A stretch of DNA of 64,000 nt from a virus. The notes beneath the pieces were generated by a model that saw only the letters and a program-made list of their open reading frames with translations, did not search any database and was not told the DNA's origin. Below are positions 12,991 to 21,245 of the stretch, in pieces. Every line of letters starts with the position of its first letter. The first letter of the stretch is position 1. A program made the position numbers and the translations under genes. Location of the stretch: positions 24,285 through 88,284 of IMG/VR virus record IMGVR_UViG_3300030098_002339; one strand, 5' to 3'.

Positions 12991-13222
12991 AAAATCTATA
13001 GAAAAATTAGCAGATAAGATTATTCAGCTATCCCCAGAGGAAGCAGAACAACTTTCATTAGTTATTAAAGCTAAAATGCTTCCAGAAATCGCAAAACAAC
13101 AAGCAGGATTATTAGAACAGGCAGCGAATAATCCGCAATTGGCAGCGATGGGTCAAAGACAAGGCGGAAGAATGCCTATGCCAACTTCAGCAGATGCTGC
13201 TAGACAAGGACTGTTAAGATAA
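12983..13222 (+). CDS. Conserved small protein, 79 aa
   Basis: SIEKLADKIIQLSPEEAEQL, then QAGLLEQAANNPQ, a Gly/Gln stretch and MPMPTS. Unit B (56712) is nearly the same. The N-terminal helices are amphipathic. Its position before terminase suggests a structural or packaging accessory role. Confidence 0.7.
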   Translation: MARKSIEKLADKIIQLSPEEAEQLSLVIKAKMLPEIAKQQAGLLEQAANNPQLAAMGQRQGGRMPMPTSADAARQGLLR

Positions 13223-13320
13223 TGCCAAAAGTAGGAAAAAAGAAGTTCAGCTATACTAAAAAAGGTAAAGCTGCAGCTAAAAAATACGCAAAAAAGAAAG
13301 GCAAAAAGGTTAAATACTAA
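13222..13320 (+). CDS. Lys-rich microprotein, 32 aa
   Basis: One-base overlap with the preceding gene. MPKVGKKKFSYTKKGKAAAKK and a Lys-rich end. Unit B has two Lys-rich microgenes here (56951, 57042). Poly-A-rich coding sequence makes frame errors easy, but the frame is intact. Confidence 0.5.
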   Translation: MPKVGKKKFSYTKKGKAAAKKYAKKKGKKVKY

Positions 13321-13335
13321 AATAACGAGGAAACC

Positions 13336-13554
13336 ATGGCAAAAAAATTTAAAATGACTAAACAACATAAATTCTTAGGTAAGACGCTACCCAAAGCAAT
13401 TGGTGGAGCAGCTAAATTTGCCTTTAAACAACCTTTAACAGTAGCTGGTGCTTATATTGGTACTAAATTAATAGGAAAGGCTTTTAGAAAAGCTGATAAA
13501 GGAATTAGTTTTCCTGTTGCTAGACAATTCAATAAAAAAGGTAGAAAAATTTAA
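13336..13554 (+). CDS. Basic conserved protein, 72 aa
   Basis: Lys/Ala-rich, with a Gly-rich middle (IGGAAKFAFKQPLTVAGAYIG) and the ending PVARQFNKKGRKI, like unit B (57129: PQYRQFNKRGRKII). A possible membrane-active or DNA-binding head protein. GAGG precedes the start. Confidence 0.65.
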   Translation: MAKKFKMTKQHKFLGKTLPKAIGGAAKFAFKQPLTVAGAYIGTKLIGKAFRKADKGISFPVARQFNKKGRKI

Positions 13555-13871
13555 TGTCAGAAGTTGAAAAAAATCCAAATTATGGAGGCAAAAGGGAAGG
13601 TGCAGGAAGACCTTTAGGGTCTAAAAGCACTAAACCTAAGTGGAAAAGTATGGAAGAAATGTCCGTAAAATACCAACATTCCCCTTTAGATTATATGCTA
13701 GCTGTGTTAAACAATCCTATGAGTTCACCTGAACGTAAAATGTATGCAGCTGAAAAAGCAGCACCATTTGTTCACCCAAGGTTAGCTTCAACACAATCAC
13801 GAATAGGATCTGATGAACCAATTGAAATCAAAGTCGAGTGGCAAAAAGACCAAGAAAATAAAAAAGATTGA
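13554..13871 (+). CDS. terS: Terminase small subunit-like protein
   Basis: A 105-residue protein with the GGKREGAGRPLGSKSTKPKW start typical of phage small terminases, then SPLDYMLAVLNNP and ERKMYAAEKAAPFVHPRLAS. It should recognise the packaging site and hand DNA to TerL, whose gene overlaps it by 59 bases. Unit B homologue at 57440 has about 20 more residues near the start. Confidence 0.7.
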   Translation: MSEVEKNPNYGGKREGAGRPLGSKSTKPKWKSMEEMSVKYQHSPLDYMLAVLNNPMSSPERKMYAAEKAAPFVHPRLASTQSRIGSDEPIEIKVEWQKDQENKKD

Positions 13872-15120
13872 AATTCCTTATAAGCCACGAGAATATCAAT
13901 TAGAAGTACATAACAATAAAAAAAGATTTAATGTACTGGTTTGTCATAGACGATTTGGTAAATCAGTATTATCAATTAACGAATTAATTAAAACCGCAGC
14001 TGCTAAGCCTAGATCTTTATGTGCATTTATTGCACCAACTTACAGACAAGGTAAAGCAATTGCTTGGGAATATTTAAAATTTTACACTAAACCTTTAATG
14101 TATTTTGGAGGTGGACGAAATGAGACTGAATTAAGAATAGATTTATTTAACGGAAGTCGTATTCAAATATTTGGTGCAGATCATCCAGACTCAATCCGAG
14201 GAATGGGATTTGATGGAGTCGTAATGGATGAATATGCGATTATGTCACCAAGAGTCTGGACAGAAATTATACGTCCAGCAGTTTCTGATAAACTAGGATG
14301 GGTAATGTTTATTGGAACACCAATGGGTCATAATCAATTTTGGGAAGTATATGACTATGCACAACGTGGTCATAAAGATTGGATGGGTAAAATCTATCGA
14401 GCTTCCGAAACCAAAGTGATTCCAGATGAAGAGCTGGAACAGGCACGTGCGATAATGACTGAAGAACAATTCGAACAGGAGTTTGAATGTTCATTTACTG
14501 CAGCAGTCTCAGGCAGTTATTATGGAAGATTAATAACTAAAGCCGACTCCGAGAGGAGAATTACCAGCGTGCCACTAGATTCAAATGTAGGTGTAGAAAC
14601 GTGGTGGGATTTAGGTATAGGTGACTCAACAGCGATTTGGTTCGCACAAAGAGTGGGCAAGGAAATACATCTCATTGATTATTACGAAACTTCAGGTGAG
14701 TCATTAGCACATTATGCTGATAAACTTGAAGAAAAAGGATATGCTTATTCTAATCATATAGCTCCACACGATATAATGGCTAGAGAATTAGGAACAGGTA
14801 AATCTAGAATAGAAGTAGCAAGTGATTTGGGTATACAATTTGAAGTTGCTCCTAAATTAGAAGTAGATCATGGAATAGAAACTGTGAGAAACTATTTATC
14901 ACATTGTTATTTTGATAGAGAAAAATGCAAAGTAGGACTAGATGCATTGAGACAATATCGAAAACAATGGGACGATAAAAACCAAGTGTTTAAGAATAAA
15001 CCTTTACACGATTGGTGTTCACATGCAGCTGACGCTTTTAGGTACGGATGTGTTGCAGAACCAATTAATATGTCAGAATGGAATAAACCAATTAGAGTAG
15101 ATACAAAATATATAGTATGA
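13813..15120 (+). CDS. terL: Terminase large subunit
   Basis: A 435-residue packaging ATPase-nuclease. Walker A is CHRRFGKS (44-51), Walker B is GVVMDE (D139, E140), and a coupling motif lies at FIGTP (~166-170). The RNase-H-type nuclease has D266 in WWDLGIGD and D400/H404/D407 in HDWCSHAADAF. It drives DNA into the prohead through the portal made by the next gene. The start overlaps terS by 59 bases and is not certain; residues before ~20 are Lys/Ser-rich. Homologue at 57777 differs mostly by conservative changes. Confidence 0.95.
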   Translation: MNQLKSKSSGKKTKKIKKIEIPYKPREYQLEVHNNKKRFNVLVCHRRFGKSVLSINELIKTAAAKPRSLCAFIAPTYRQGKAIAWEYLKFYTKPLMYFGGGRNETELRIDLFNGSRIQIFGADHPDSIRGMGFDGVVMDEYAIMSPRVWTEIIRPAVSDKLGWVMFIGTPMGHNQFWEVYDYAQRGHKDWMGKIYRASETKVIPDEELEQARAIMTEEQFEQEFECSFTAAVSGSYYGRLITKADSERRITSVPLDSNVGVETWWDLGIGDSTAIWFAQRVGKEIHLIDYYETSGESLAHYADKLEEKGYAYSNHIAPHDIMARELGTGKSRIEVASDLGIQFEVAPKLEVDHGIETVRNYLSHCYFDREKCKVGLDALRQYRKQWDDKNQVFKNKPLHDWCSHAADAFRYGCVAEPINMSEWNKPIRVDTKYIV

Positions 15121-17270
15121 AAAAATCAGAACAAGAAATATTATCAATATTAAATACAGAAATACATAACGCATCAGGATTTATTGGTGGCGAGTTAGTA
15201 GCTAGAAGAAAAAAATCTTTAAGCTATTATCTTGGTATGCCCTTAGGGAACGAACAAGAAGGTCGTTCTCAAGTGGTATCCAATGATGTATTAGACACAG
15301 TAGAAAGTCTAATGCCATCTTTAATGAGAATTTTTACATCTGGAGATAATGTATTTCAATGTGAAGGTGTTGGACCAGAAGACGATGAAATGGCTCGTCA
15401 ATGTTCCGATTACCTTAATTATATTTTTTATAAAGAGAATGATGGCTTTGTAGCCTTATATTCTGCATTTAAAGATGCATTAATCCAAAAGAATGGAATT
15501 TTAAAAGTATACTGGGATGATTCAGAAAAAACTGAAAGAGAAGAATATACAAGATTAACAGATGATGAATTTAATGATCTTGTTGCAGATTCAGAAGTTA
15601 AAGTTAAAAATCATTCAGAATACGAAGAATCTATAACAGATGATCGTGGTAAAGAAATTGATAAAGTTACTTTACACGATGTTGTTATTCATAGAACAAG
15701 ATTATATGGTAAGGTTAGAATTGAACCTGTACCACCTGAAGAATTTTTAATTGAAAGAAGATGTAAAGATATTAATTCAGCTAACTTTGTTTGTCATAGA
15801 ACAAATAAAACTAGATCTGAATTAGTTGAAATGGGTTTTCCTAAAGATGTTGTAGAAAATATACCTCAAGGTGATACTGATTTCTTTACAGAAGATAAAT
15901 TTACTAGACACCAAAACGTAGATTTCTCACATGGAGAAAATGATGGAGATAGATCCACTAATGATATTTTAGTATATGAATCATATATTAAGATGGATGT
16001 TAATAATGATGGTAAATCAGAATTATTAAAAATAACTACTGCTGGATCTGGAACTGGTAAAATTTTAGATATGACTGAAATAGATAGTATTCCGTTTATA
16101 TCTATGACACCAGTTATTATGCCTCACAGATTTCATGGAAGATCTATATCTGAATTAGTAGAAGACATCCAATTAATTAAATCTACTGTTATGAGACAAA
16201 TGTTAGATAACATGTATCTAACAAATAATAACAGAGTTGCTGTCCAAGATGGACAAGTAGCAATGGATGATCTTTTAACAAATCGTCCAGGCGGAATTGT
16301 AAGAACTAAACAACCTCCACAAAATGTTATGATGCCTATTCAGGCACAACCTATTACAGAACAAGCAAGTGGAATGTTATCTTACTTAGATTCTGTTAAA
16401 GAAACTAGAACTGGAATTACAAGACAATCACAAGGTCTTGATGCTAATACTTTAAACAAAACAGCAACAGGTCAAAACCAAATTCTAACTCAATCTCAAA
16501 TGAGAATGGAATTGATTGCAAGAATCTTTGCTGAAACAGGTGTTAAAGATTTAGCATTAAAAATGTTTGAACTTACTTGTAAGTATCAACAAAAAGAAAA
16601 GATCGTAAGAATTAGAGGTAAGTATATACCTATGAGACCTTACGAATGGAAAGACAGAGTTAATATTACTGTTCAAGTAGGACTAGGTACAGGTTCTAAA
16701 GAACAACAACTAATTTTATTAAACGCTATTCTTGAAAGACAAATGCAAGCAATTAATTTGCAACAGAATGTATTTGGTCCAATGGTTAATTTAAGAAACG
16801 TTTATAATACACTTAAGAAATTAATTGAGAATGCAGGACTTAATGGAATTGAACCATACTTTATGGATCCAGATGTCGGTGCAGCTCAAATGCCTCAACT
16901 ACCACCTAAACCTCCAACTGAGTTTGAAAGAGTTACATTAGCTCAAGTTCAAGGTGAAAATCAAAGAGCTCAGTTAGAAGCTAATACAAGATTAAAAGAA
17001 GTTGAAGCTAAAATGAGACAACAATTGCTTGATTTTGAAATACAAATTAAAGAATTAGAGCTTAAATATGGTTCACAAATAGATGAGCTTGAATTGAAGC
17101 GTAGAAGTATGTTAGAACAAACAGATCTTCAGAAATCTGGAGATATGATGAAAGAAATAGTCAAAGGACAACAAAAATTCTTTAATGATAAACAAAATGG
17201 AAAAGCAAATCAGGGAGGGCAAACGAGCCCAAGTACTTCTAAACGATCCTCTTCTAAAACAAGCGTTTGA
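15117..17270 (+). CDS. Portal protein (P22-like)
   Basis: A 717-residue protein, the size expected of podovirus head-to-tail portals. Typical blocks include GFIGGELVARRKKSL, NNRVAVQDGQVAMDDLLT, NRPGGIVRTK and KTATGQNQI in the portal wing/stem region, with a long coiled C-terminal barrel-like region (~600-690) rich in Gln/Glu/Lys. It forms the ring through which DNA is packaged and ejected. ATGA overlap with terL. Homologue at 59072. Confidence 0.9.
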   Translation: MKKSEQEILSILNTEIHNASGFIGGELVARRKKSLSYYLGMPLGNEQEGRSQVVSNDVLDTVESLMPSLMRIFTSGDNVFQCEGVGPEDDEMARQCSDYLNYIFYKENDGFVALYSAFKDALIQKNGILKVYWDDSEKTEREEYTRLTDDEFNDLVADSEVKVKNHSEYEESITDDRGKEIDKVTLHDVVIHRTRLYGKVRIEPVPPEEFLIERRCKDINSANFVCHRTNKTRSELVEMGFPKDVVENIPQGDTDFFTEDKFTRHQNVDFSHGENDGDRSTNDILVYESYIKMDVNNDGKSELLKITTAGSGTGKILDMTEIDSIPFISMTPVIMPHRFHGRSISELVEDIQLIKSTVMRQMLDNMYLTNNNRVAVQDGQVAMDDLLTNRPGGIVRTKQPPQNVMMPIQAQPITEQASGMLSYLDSVKETRTGITRQSQGLDANTLNKTATGQNQILTQSQMRMELIARIFAETGVKDLALKMFELTCKYQQKEKIVRIRGKYIPMRPYEWKDRVNITVQVGLGTGSKEQQLILLNAILERQMQAINLQQNVFGPMVNLRNVYNTLKKLIENAGLNGIEPYFMDPDVGAAQMPQLPPKPPTEFERVTLAQVQGENQRAQLEANTRLKEVEAKMRQQLLDFEIQIKELELKYGSQIDELELKRRSMLEQTDLQKSGDMMKEIVKGQQKFFNDKQNGKANQGGQTSPSTSKRSSSKTSV

Positions 17271-17448
17271 GGATTTACTAGAAACTTACAAGCAAGAAAT
17301 TTTTAATACAAGTTTTGCTGACGATAATAAACGCAGATCTCTTTGGATGGCATATAATATGCTAGACAAAATTAGAGGTCATTTACAGTCTATTATGGAA
17401 AGCGGAAAACTAGCTCAAAAAGATCTTGAGCAGTTAAATAAGAGCTAA
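17197..17448 (+). CDS. Conserved phage protein after portal, 83 aa
   Basis: Start placed at MEKQIREGKRAQ inside the end of the portal gene (74-base overlap). Helical: LLNDPLLKQAFEDLLETYKQEIFNTSF, RRSLWMAYNMLDKIRGHL. Proteins of this kind commonly follow portals in podoviruses. Nearly the same in unit B (61149). Role unknown. Confidence 0.7.
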   Translation: MEKQIREGKRAQVLLNDPLLKQAFEDLLETYKQEIFNTSFADDNKRRSLWMAYNMLDKIRGHLQSIMESGKLAQKDLEQLNKS

Positions 17449-17496
17449 CCTATTCTAGGAGCTCAATATACGTCAACCAACAAGGAGGAACGTTAC

Positions 17497-18489
17497 ATGG
17501 CAGAAAGTACTAATGTACAAGGTGCTGCTGATAAGATCAAAGGACTTCTGAATCCTGAACAAGGACAATCAGAACCTAAGAAAAAAGCAGAACCATCAGA
17601 GCAACCTGAAAAGATCAAACAGGAATCTTCAAAAGAGAGTCAATCAAAGTCTGAAGAAACTCCAAAAGAAGAAGCATCTGAAAATACTGAGATCAAAGAA
17701 GAAACGCAAACAGCAACAGAGGAACCAGAACTCCACCGAGTCAAAGTACAAGGTCAAGAGTTAGAGGTTAGCCTCGATGAACTGAAAGCAGGTTATTCTA
17801 GAGACTCGGATTATAGACAAAAAACTCATTCTTTAGGCTTAGAGAAAAAAGATCTTGAAGCTCAAAAGAGTAGTTTGCGTCAAAATTATGACAATCGTTT
17901 AAGTGAACTTAACGACTTGATTGCAACTGCTGATGGTTTCATCAGACAACAACAAGGTAGTAAAGATCTTAAAAAACTTTGGGAAGAAGATCCCACGTCT
18001 GCAGCACGACTGGATTACCAGTTAAGAGAACAAAACAGGCAGATAGATGATATGAAATCCAAAGCAAAAGACGCTTATCAAAAACAATATGATGAGTACC
18101 TTGATACACAGAGACAGTTAGCAGCAGCGAGAATACCAGAATACAGCGATCCTAATAAAGCTGATCAATTTAGAACTGATATGAGAACCTCTTTGAGGTC
18201 TTATGGTTTTAGTGAGCAGGAAATTGGGAATCTGGCTGATCATCGTTTTTTAATGGTGATTAGAGATGCTATGAGTTATAAATCTGTTAAAGATAGAAAA
18301 CCTATAGTCCAGAAGAAGGTAGCTAACGCACCTAAAGTTGTTAAAGCTGGTGTCGCTAAACCAAGTACAGGCACAGGACGAGACGCCATAAGAAACAAAA
18401 TTGGCAAGTTAGCAAAAACTGGTCATATTAAAGATGCCCAGTCTGCAATACTTGACATGATTAATCTTAAATCTCAACAAAAAAGGTAA
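17497..18489 (+). CDS. Capsid scaffolding protein
   Basis: A 330-residue Glu/Lys/Gln-rich protein. The disordered acidic N-terminus (~1-85) is followed by LHRVKVQGQELEVSLDELKAG-type sequence and YSRDSDYRQKT, then long coiled coil and a basic C-terminus: the usual layout of phage scaffolds just upstream of the capsid gene. AAGGAGG before the start indicates strong translation. Homologue at 61446. Confidence 0.8.
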   Translation: MAESTNVQGAADKIKGLLNPEQGQSEPKKKAEPSEQPEKIKQESSKESQSKSEETPKEEASENTEIKEETQTATEEPELHRVKVQGQELEVSLDELKAGYSRDSDYRQKTHSLGLEKKDLEAQKSSLRQNYDNRLSELNDLIATADGFIRQQQGSKDLKKLWEEDPTSAARLDYQLREQNRQIDDMKSKAKDAYQKQYDEYLDTQRQLAAARIPEYSDPNKADQFRTDMRTSLRSYGFSEQEIGNLADHRFLMVIRDAMSYKSVKDRKPIVQKKVANAPKVVKAGVAKPSTGTGRDAIRNKIGKLAKTGHIKDAQSAILDMINLKSQQKR

Positions 18490-18495
18490 AACACA

Positions 18496-19437
18496 ATGGC
18501 ACAACCAACAAATACGTTTGATACGTATGACAGTATTGGTGAAAGAGAAGACCTGTCGGATGTTATTTATAACATCTCGCCAACTGACACTCCATTCTTA
18601 AGCTCAGCTGCTAAAGTAAAAGCAACTGCAGTTTTACACGAATGGCAAACTGACAGCTTGGCTGCAGCTTCTACATCAAACGCTGTAATCGAAGGTGACG
18701 AAGCCACTTTGGATTCTACTTCTGCAACAACTAGATTATCTAACTCTTGTCAAATTATGGACAAAACAGTTGTAATCACAGGTACGCAAGAAGCAGTTAA
18801 CAAAGCTGGTAGAGCATCTGAGATCGCTTATCAAGTAGCTAAAAGAGCTAAAGAGCTTAAAAGAGACTTGGAAGCAATGTTAACAACAAACAACGCTGAA
18901 GTAACAGGTAACGCTACAACAGCAAGAGAAATGGGTTCATTAAGAGCATGGGTTGCTACTAATGACGTAATGGGAACTTCTGGAACATCTGGAGCAGCAG
19001 GTAATACTGCAGCAACTGATGGAACTCAAAGAGTTTTCACAGAATCTCTCTTGAAATCTGTAATTAAATCAGTATGGGAGCAAGGTGGAAATCCAACTAT
19101 GGTTATGGTTGGTCCTTTCAACAAGCAAAAATTATCAGGATTTACTGGTAATAGTACTAGATTCGATGCAGGTGCTGATGCAACTTTGTATACATCAGTT
19201 GATGTTTACGCTTCTGACTTTGGTCAGCTTCAAGTAGTACCTAACAGATTCTCTAGAGATAGAGATGCTTGGGTATTAGACATGGATTACTGGGGAGTAG
19301 CTTTCTTAAGAGACTTTCAAATGCATGATCTTTCAAAAACTGGAGACACAGAGAAAAAACAACTTCTTTTAGAAGCAACTCTGGAATCTAGAAACGAAGC
19401 TGCAAGTGGCTGCGTAGCAGACTTGACAACATCGTAA
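18496..19437 (+). CDS. Major capsid protein (SU10-like / DUF5309)
   Basis: A 313-residue protein. The N-terminal part (DLSDVIYNISPTDTPFLSS, then HEWQTDSL) and later blocks (LDMDYWGVAFLRDF) are those of the DUF5309/SU10-type coat proteins, which have the HK97 fold. It follows the scaffold gene by 6 bases. Unit B (62448) is close to identical, with long stretches of identical DNA. Confidence 0.9.
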   Translation: MAQPTNTFDTYDSIGEREDLSDVIYNISPTDTPFLSSAAKVKATAVLHEWQTDSLAAASTSNAVIEGDEATLDSTSATTRLSNSCQIMDKTVVITGTQEAVNKAGRASEIAYQVAKRAKELKRDLEAMLTTNNAEVTGNATTAREMGSLRAWVATNDVMGTSGTSGAAGNTAATDGTQRVFTESLLKSVIKSVWEQGGNPTMVMVGPFNKQKLSGFTGNSTRFDAGADATLYTSVDVYASDFGQLQVVPNRFSRDRDAWVLDMDYWGVAFLRDFQMHDLSKTGDTEKKQLLLEATLESRNEAASGCVADLTTS

Positions 19438-19453
19438 TAACTAAATAACTGTT

Positions 19454-19483
19454 TGGGCGAGTAACCTTAAATCTGCTCGCCCA
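19454..19483 (+). terminator. Stem-loop after capsid gene (unit A)
   Basis: TGGGCGAG-N14-CTCGCCCA lies 16 bases after the capsid stop. No T-run follows, so it is more likely an mRNA stabiliser or partial terminator. Unit B has an unrelated stem in the same place (63401-63440). Such structures help keep capsid mRNA abundant. Confidence 0.65.
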
Positions 19484-19545
19484 GCAGATTCTAACAATGA
19501 AGTCTTGAGAGAAGGTTAAAGGCGGAACATTAAAGGAATATAAAC

Positions 19546-19893
19546 ATGAGAACATTAAACGACTATTTTTTACATGCAGCAATCGCAGATATTAGTACAG
19601 CATCATCAACATTCGTGCCTGTACCTGATGGAGGCAAAGTAATAAAAATTATAACTGCTCTTCAAGGAGCAATTGGAACAGCTAATGGCGGAATTTCTTT
19701 CGAAATTGGTGGTACAGCAATAACTGGTGGCGGGATTACAGTAACACAATCTGGATCTGCTGCTGGGGATGTTGATACAGCAGAACCAACTGCAGCTAAT
19801 GACGTTGCTGAAGATGGAACTATTGAAATGATAACTGACGGAGCTTCTAGCAACGCAGTTAAACTTAATGTAACATTCGTTATAAGAAGATAA
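19546..19893 (+). CDS. Putative head decoration / minor virion protein, 115 aa
   Basis: A Gly/Thr/Ile/Val-rich beta protein (GGKVIKIITALQGAIG, then GGGITVTQSGSAAGD) directly after the capsid gene. Unit B (63497) differs at only 2 of 115 residues and the DNA is nearly identical. Its position and composition suit a decoration or head-fibre protein. Confidence 0.65.
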   Translation: MRTLNDYFLHAAIADISTASSTFVPVPDGGKVIKIITALQGAIGTANGGISFEIGGTAITGGGITVTQSGSAAGDVDTAEPTAANDVAEDGTIEMITDGASSNAVKLNVTFVIRR

Positions 19894-19901
19894 TTTAAAT
19901 C

Positions 19902-19936
19902 GGTAAATGTTCCTGGAACGTTCTGGGAACATTACC
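19902..19936 (+). promoter_or_regulatory. Stem-loop between virion genes (unit A)
   Basis: GGTAAATGTTCC pairs with GGAACATTACC (one bulged A), 8 bases after the stop at 19893 and before the AAGGAG of the next gene. The unit B gap holds a different, perfect hairpin, AGGGGATG-N4-CATCCCCT (63852-63871). Confidence 0.6.
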
Positions 19937-19957
19937 AAAACATAAGGAGAACAAAAT

Positions 19958-20236
19958 ATGAACTATGGTTTAAGACATGGAACTGTGCATAAGCTAACTT
20001 CTGGAAGTTCATCTTCTGCAAGTTCAGCTTTTTCAGCTAATATAGAATATATAAGAGTTGTAGGCACTATTGCTTGTCATATACATATAGCAGTATCACC
20101 AACAGCAACTACAAGTACTACTTATTTACCTGCAGGAGAAGTTGAAGTTATTAAAGTGTCAGCTGGAGAAAAGATTGCAGTATTAAGAATTGGTGGTTCT
20201 GACGGAGAATTATACGCTACAGAATTAACTGAATAA
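19958..20236 (+). CDS. Small virion-like protein, 92 aa
   Basis: Ser-rich N-terminal segment (SGSSSSASSAFSA) and beta-patterned remainder (EYIRVVGTIACHIHIAV). AAGGAGA precedes the start. The unit B copy begins at 63892 and shows a single base difference over the 109 bases available. Likely a minor structural protein. Confidence 0.65.
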   Translation: MNYGLRHGTVHKLTSGSSSSASSAFSANIEYIRVVGTIACHIHIAVSPTATTSTTYLPAGEVEVIKVSAGEKIAVLRIGGSDGELYATELTE

Positions 20237-20574
20237 TGGGTAAAGTAAGAGCAACCGAATGGAATGCTGATGCTAGTAGAACTCGTTATATACAAGAGTC
20301 TGATGGCAAACTAACAGTTAATAATCAGCAAAACTTAAATCCTTTATTAGAAAGGAATAAGAAACTTTATACTCATAATGATGGCTATACAGCCTCAAGA
20401 GATATGAGACGGATTGCTAGTGTCCCTCCAATCATACTACAGATTTGGACTAAAGAATATAATGGGACTAATAATTGGTGGGCTTTACCTAAAGAAACAC
20501 AAAAAAAAATAATGAGAACTAAACTCAACAGTAGTGATTTTAGATACTTTAAAACTTCTGAAGGAAGATTATAA
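20236..20574 (+). CDS. Conserved phage protein, 112 aa
   Basis: One-base overlaps on both sides. IASVPPIILQIWTKEYNGTNNWW and LNSSDFRYFKTSEGRL are patterns seen in head-completion region proteins of marine podoviruses. Predicted mostly helical. Precise role unknown. Confidence 0.65.
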   Translation: MGKVRATEWNADASRTRYIQESDGKLTVNNQQNLNPLLERNKKLYTHNDGYTASRDMRRIASVPPIILQIWTKEYNGTNNWWALPKETQKKIMRTKLNSSDFRYFKTSEGRL

Positions 20575-21245
20575 TGGCATTAAATACTTATGCAGCTTTA
20601 AAAACAGCTATCGCTAATTGGTTAAATCGAAGTGATTTAACAGATGAGATCGCTGATGATTTTATTAAACTTACAGAAGCTGATTTCAATTCAAAATTAA
20701 GAATAAGACAGATGGAACAAATAGATACAATAACTATTGATTCAGAAACTGAAACTGTTCCTACTGGTTTTATTGGAGTTAGATCATTTTATATTTTATC
20801 AAGTGATACTAAATATACTTTAGAATACATTACACCCCATAATTTATTTGAAATAAGAGGAGGTTCTAGAACTGGTAGACCTCGTTCTTATACTATTGAG
20901 GCAGACAATGAAACAGAACAATTCAGATTTGGTCCTAGTCCTGATACTACTTACACTGGTTATTTATCATATTATAAAAACTTTGAATCTCTTAGTTCCT
21001 CTAGTGCCAACTCAAGTAATTATATTTTAAGCAATCATCCTGGAATCTATTTGTATGGTAGTCTTTACCATGCATCCAATTTTATTGGAGGAATAGATCC
21101 AGAACAAAAACAGAATTGGTTACAAATGTACATCGCAGCTCTTGAAAGATGCGAGAATAACGATAAACAAGATAACTATGGTGGAGCACCTGTAGTTCAA
21201 AGAACAGATGTGCAAACTGATTTATCTTTCTATAGGCGGAAATAA
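20574..21245 (+). CDS. Head-tail adaptor protein (P22 gp4-like)
   Basis: A 223-residue protein. YAALKTAIANWLNRSDLTDEI, then IKLTEADFNSKLRIRQME, a helix-rich start typical of phage adaptor proteins, followed by beta strands and YLYGSLYHAS near the C-terminus. It should plug onto the portal and connect to the tail hub encoded next. Confidence 0.8.
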   Translation: MALNTYAALKTAIANWLNRSDLTDEIADDFIKLTEADFNSKLRIRQMEQIDTITIDSETETVPTGFIGVRSFYILSSDTKYTLEYITPHNLFEIRGGSRTGRPRSYTIEADNETEQFRFGPSPDTTYTGYLSYYKNFESLSSSSANSSNYILSNHPGIYLYGSLYHASNFIGGIDPEQKQNWLQMYIAALERCENNDKQDNYGGAPVVQRTDVQTDLSFYRRK

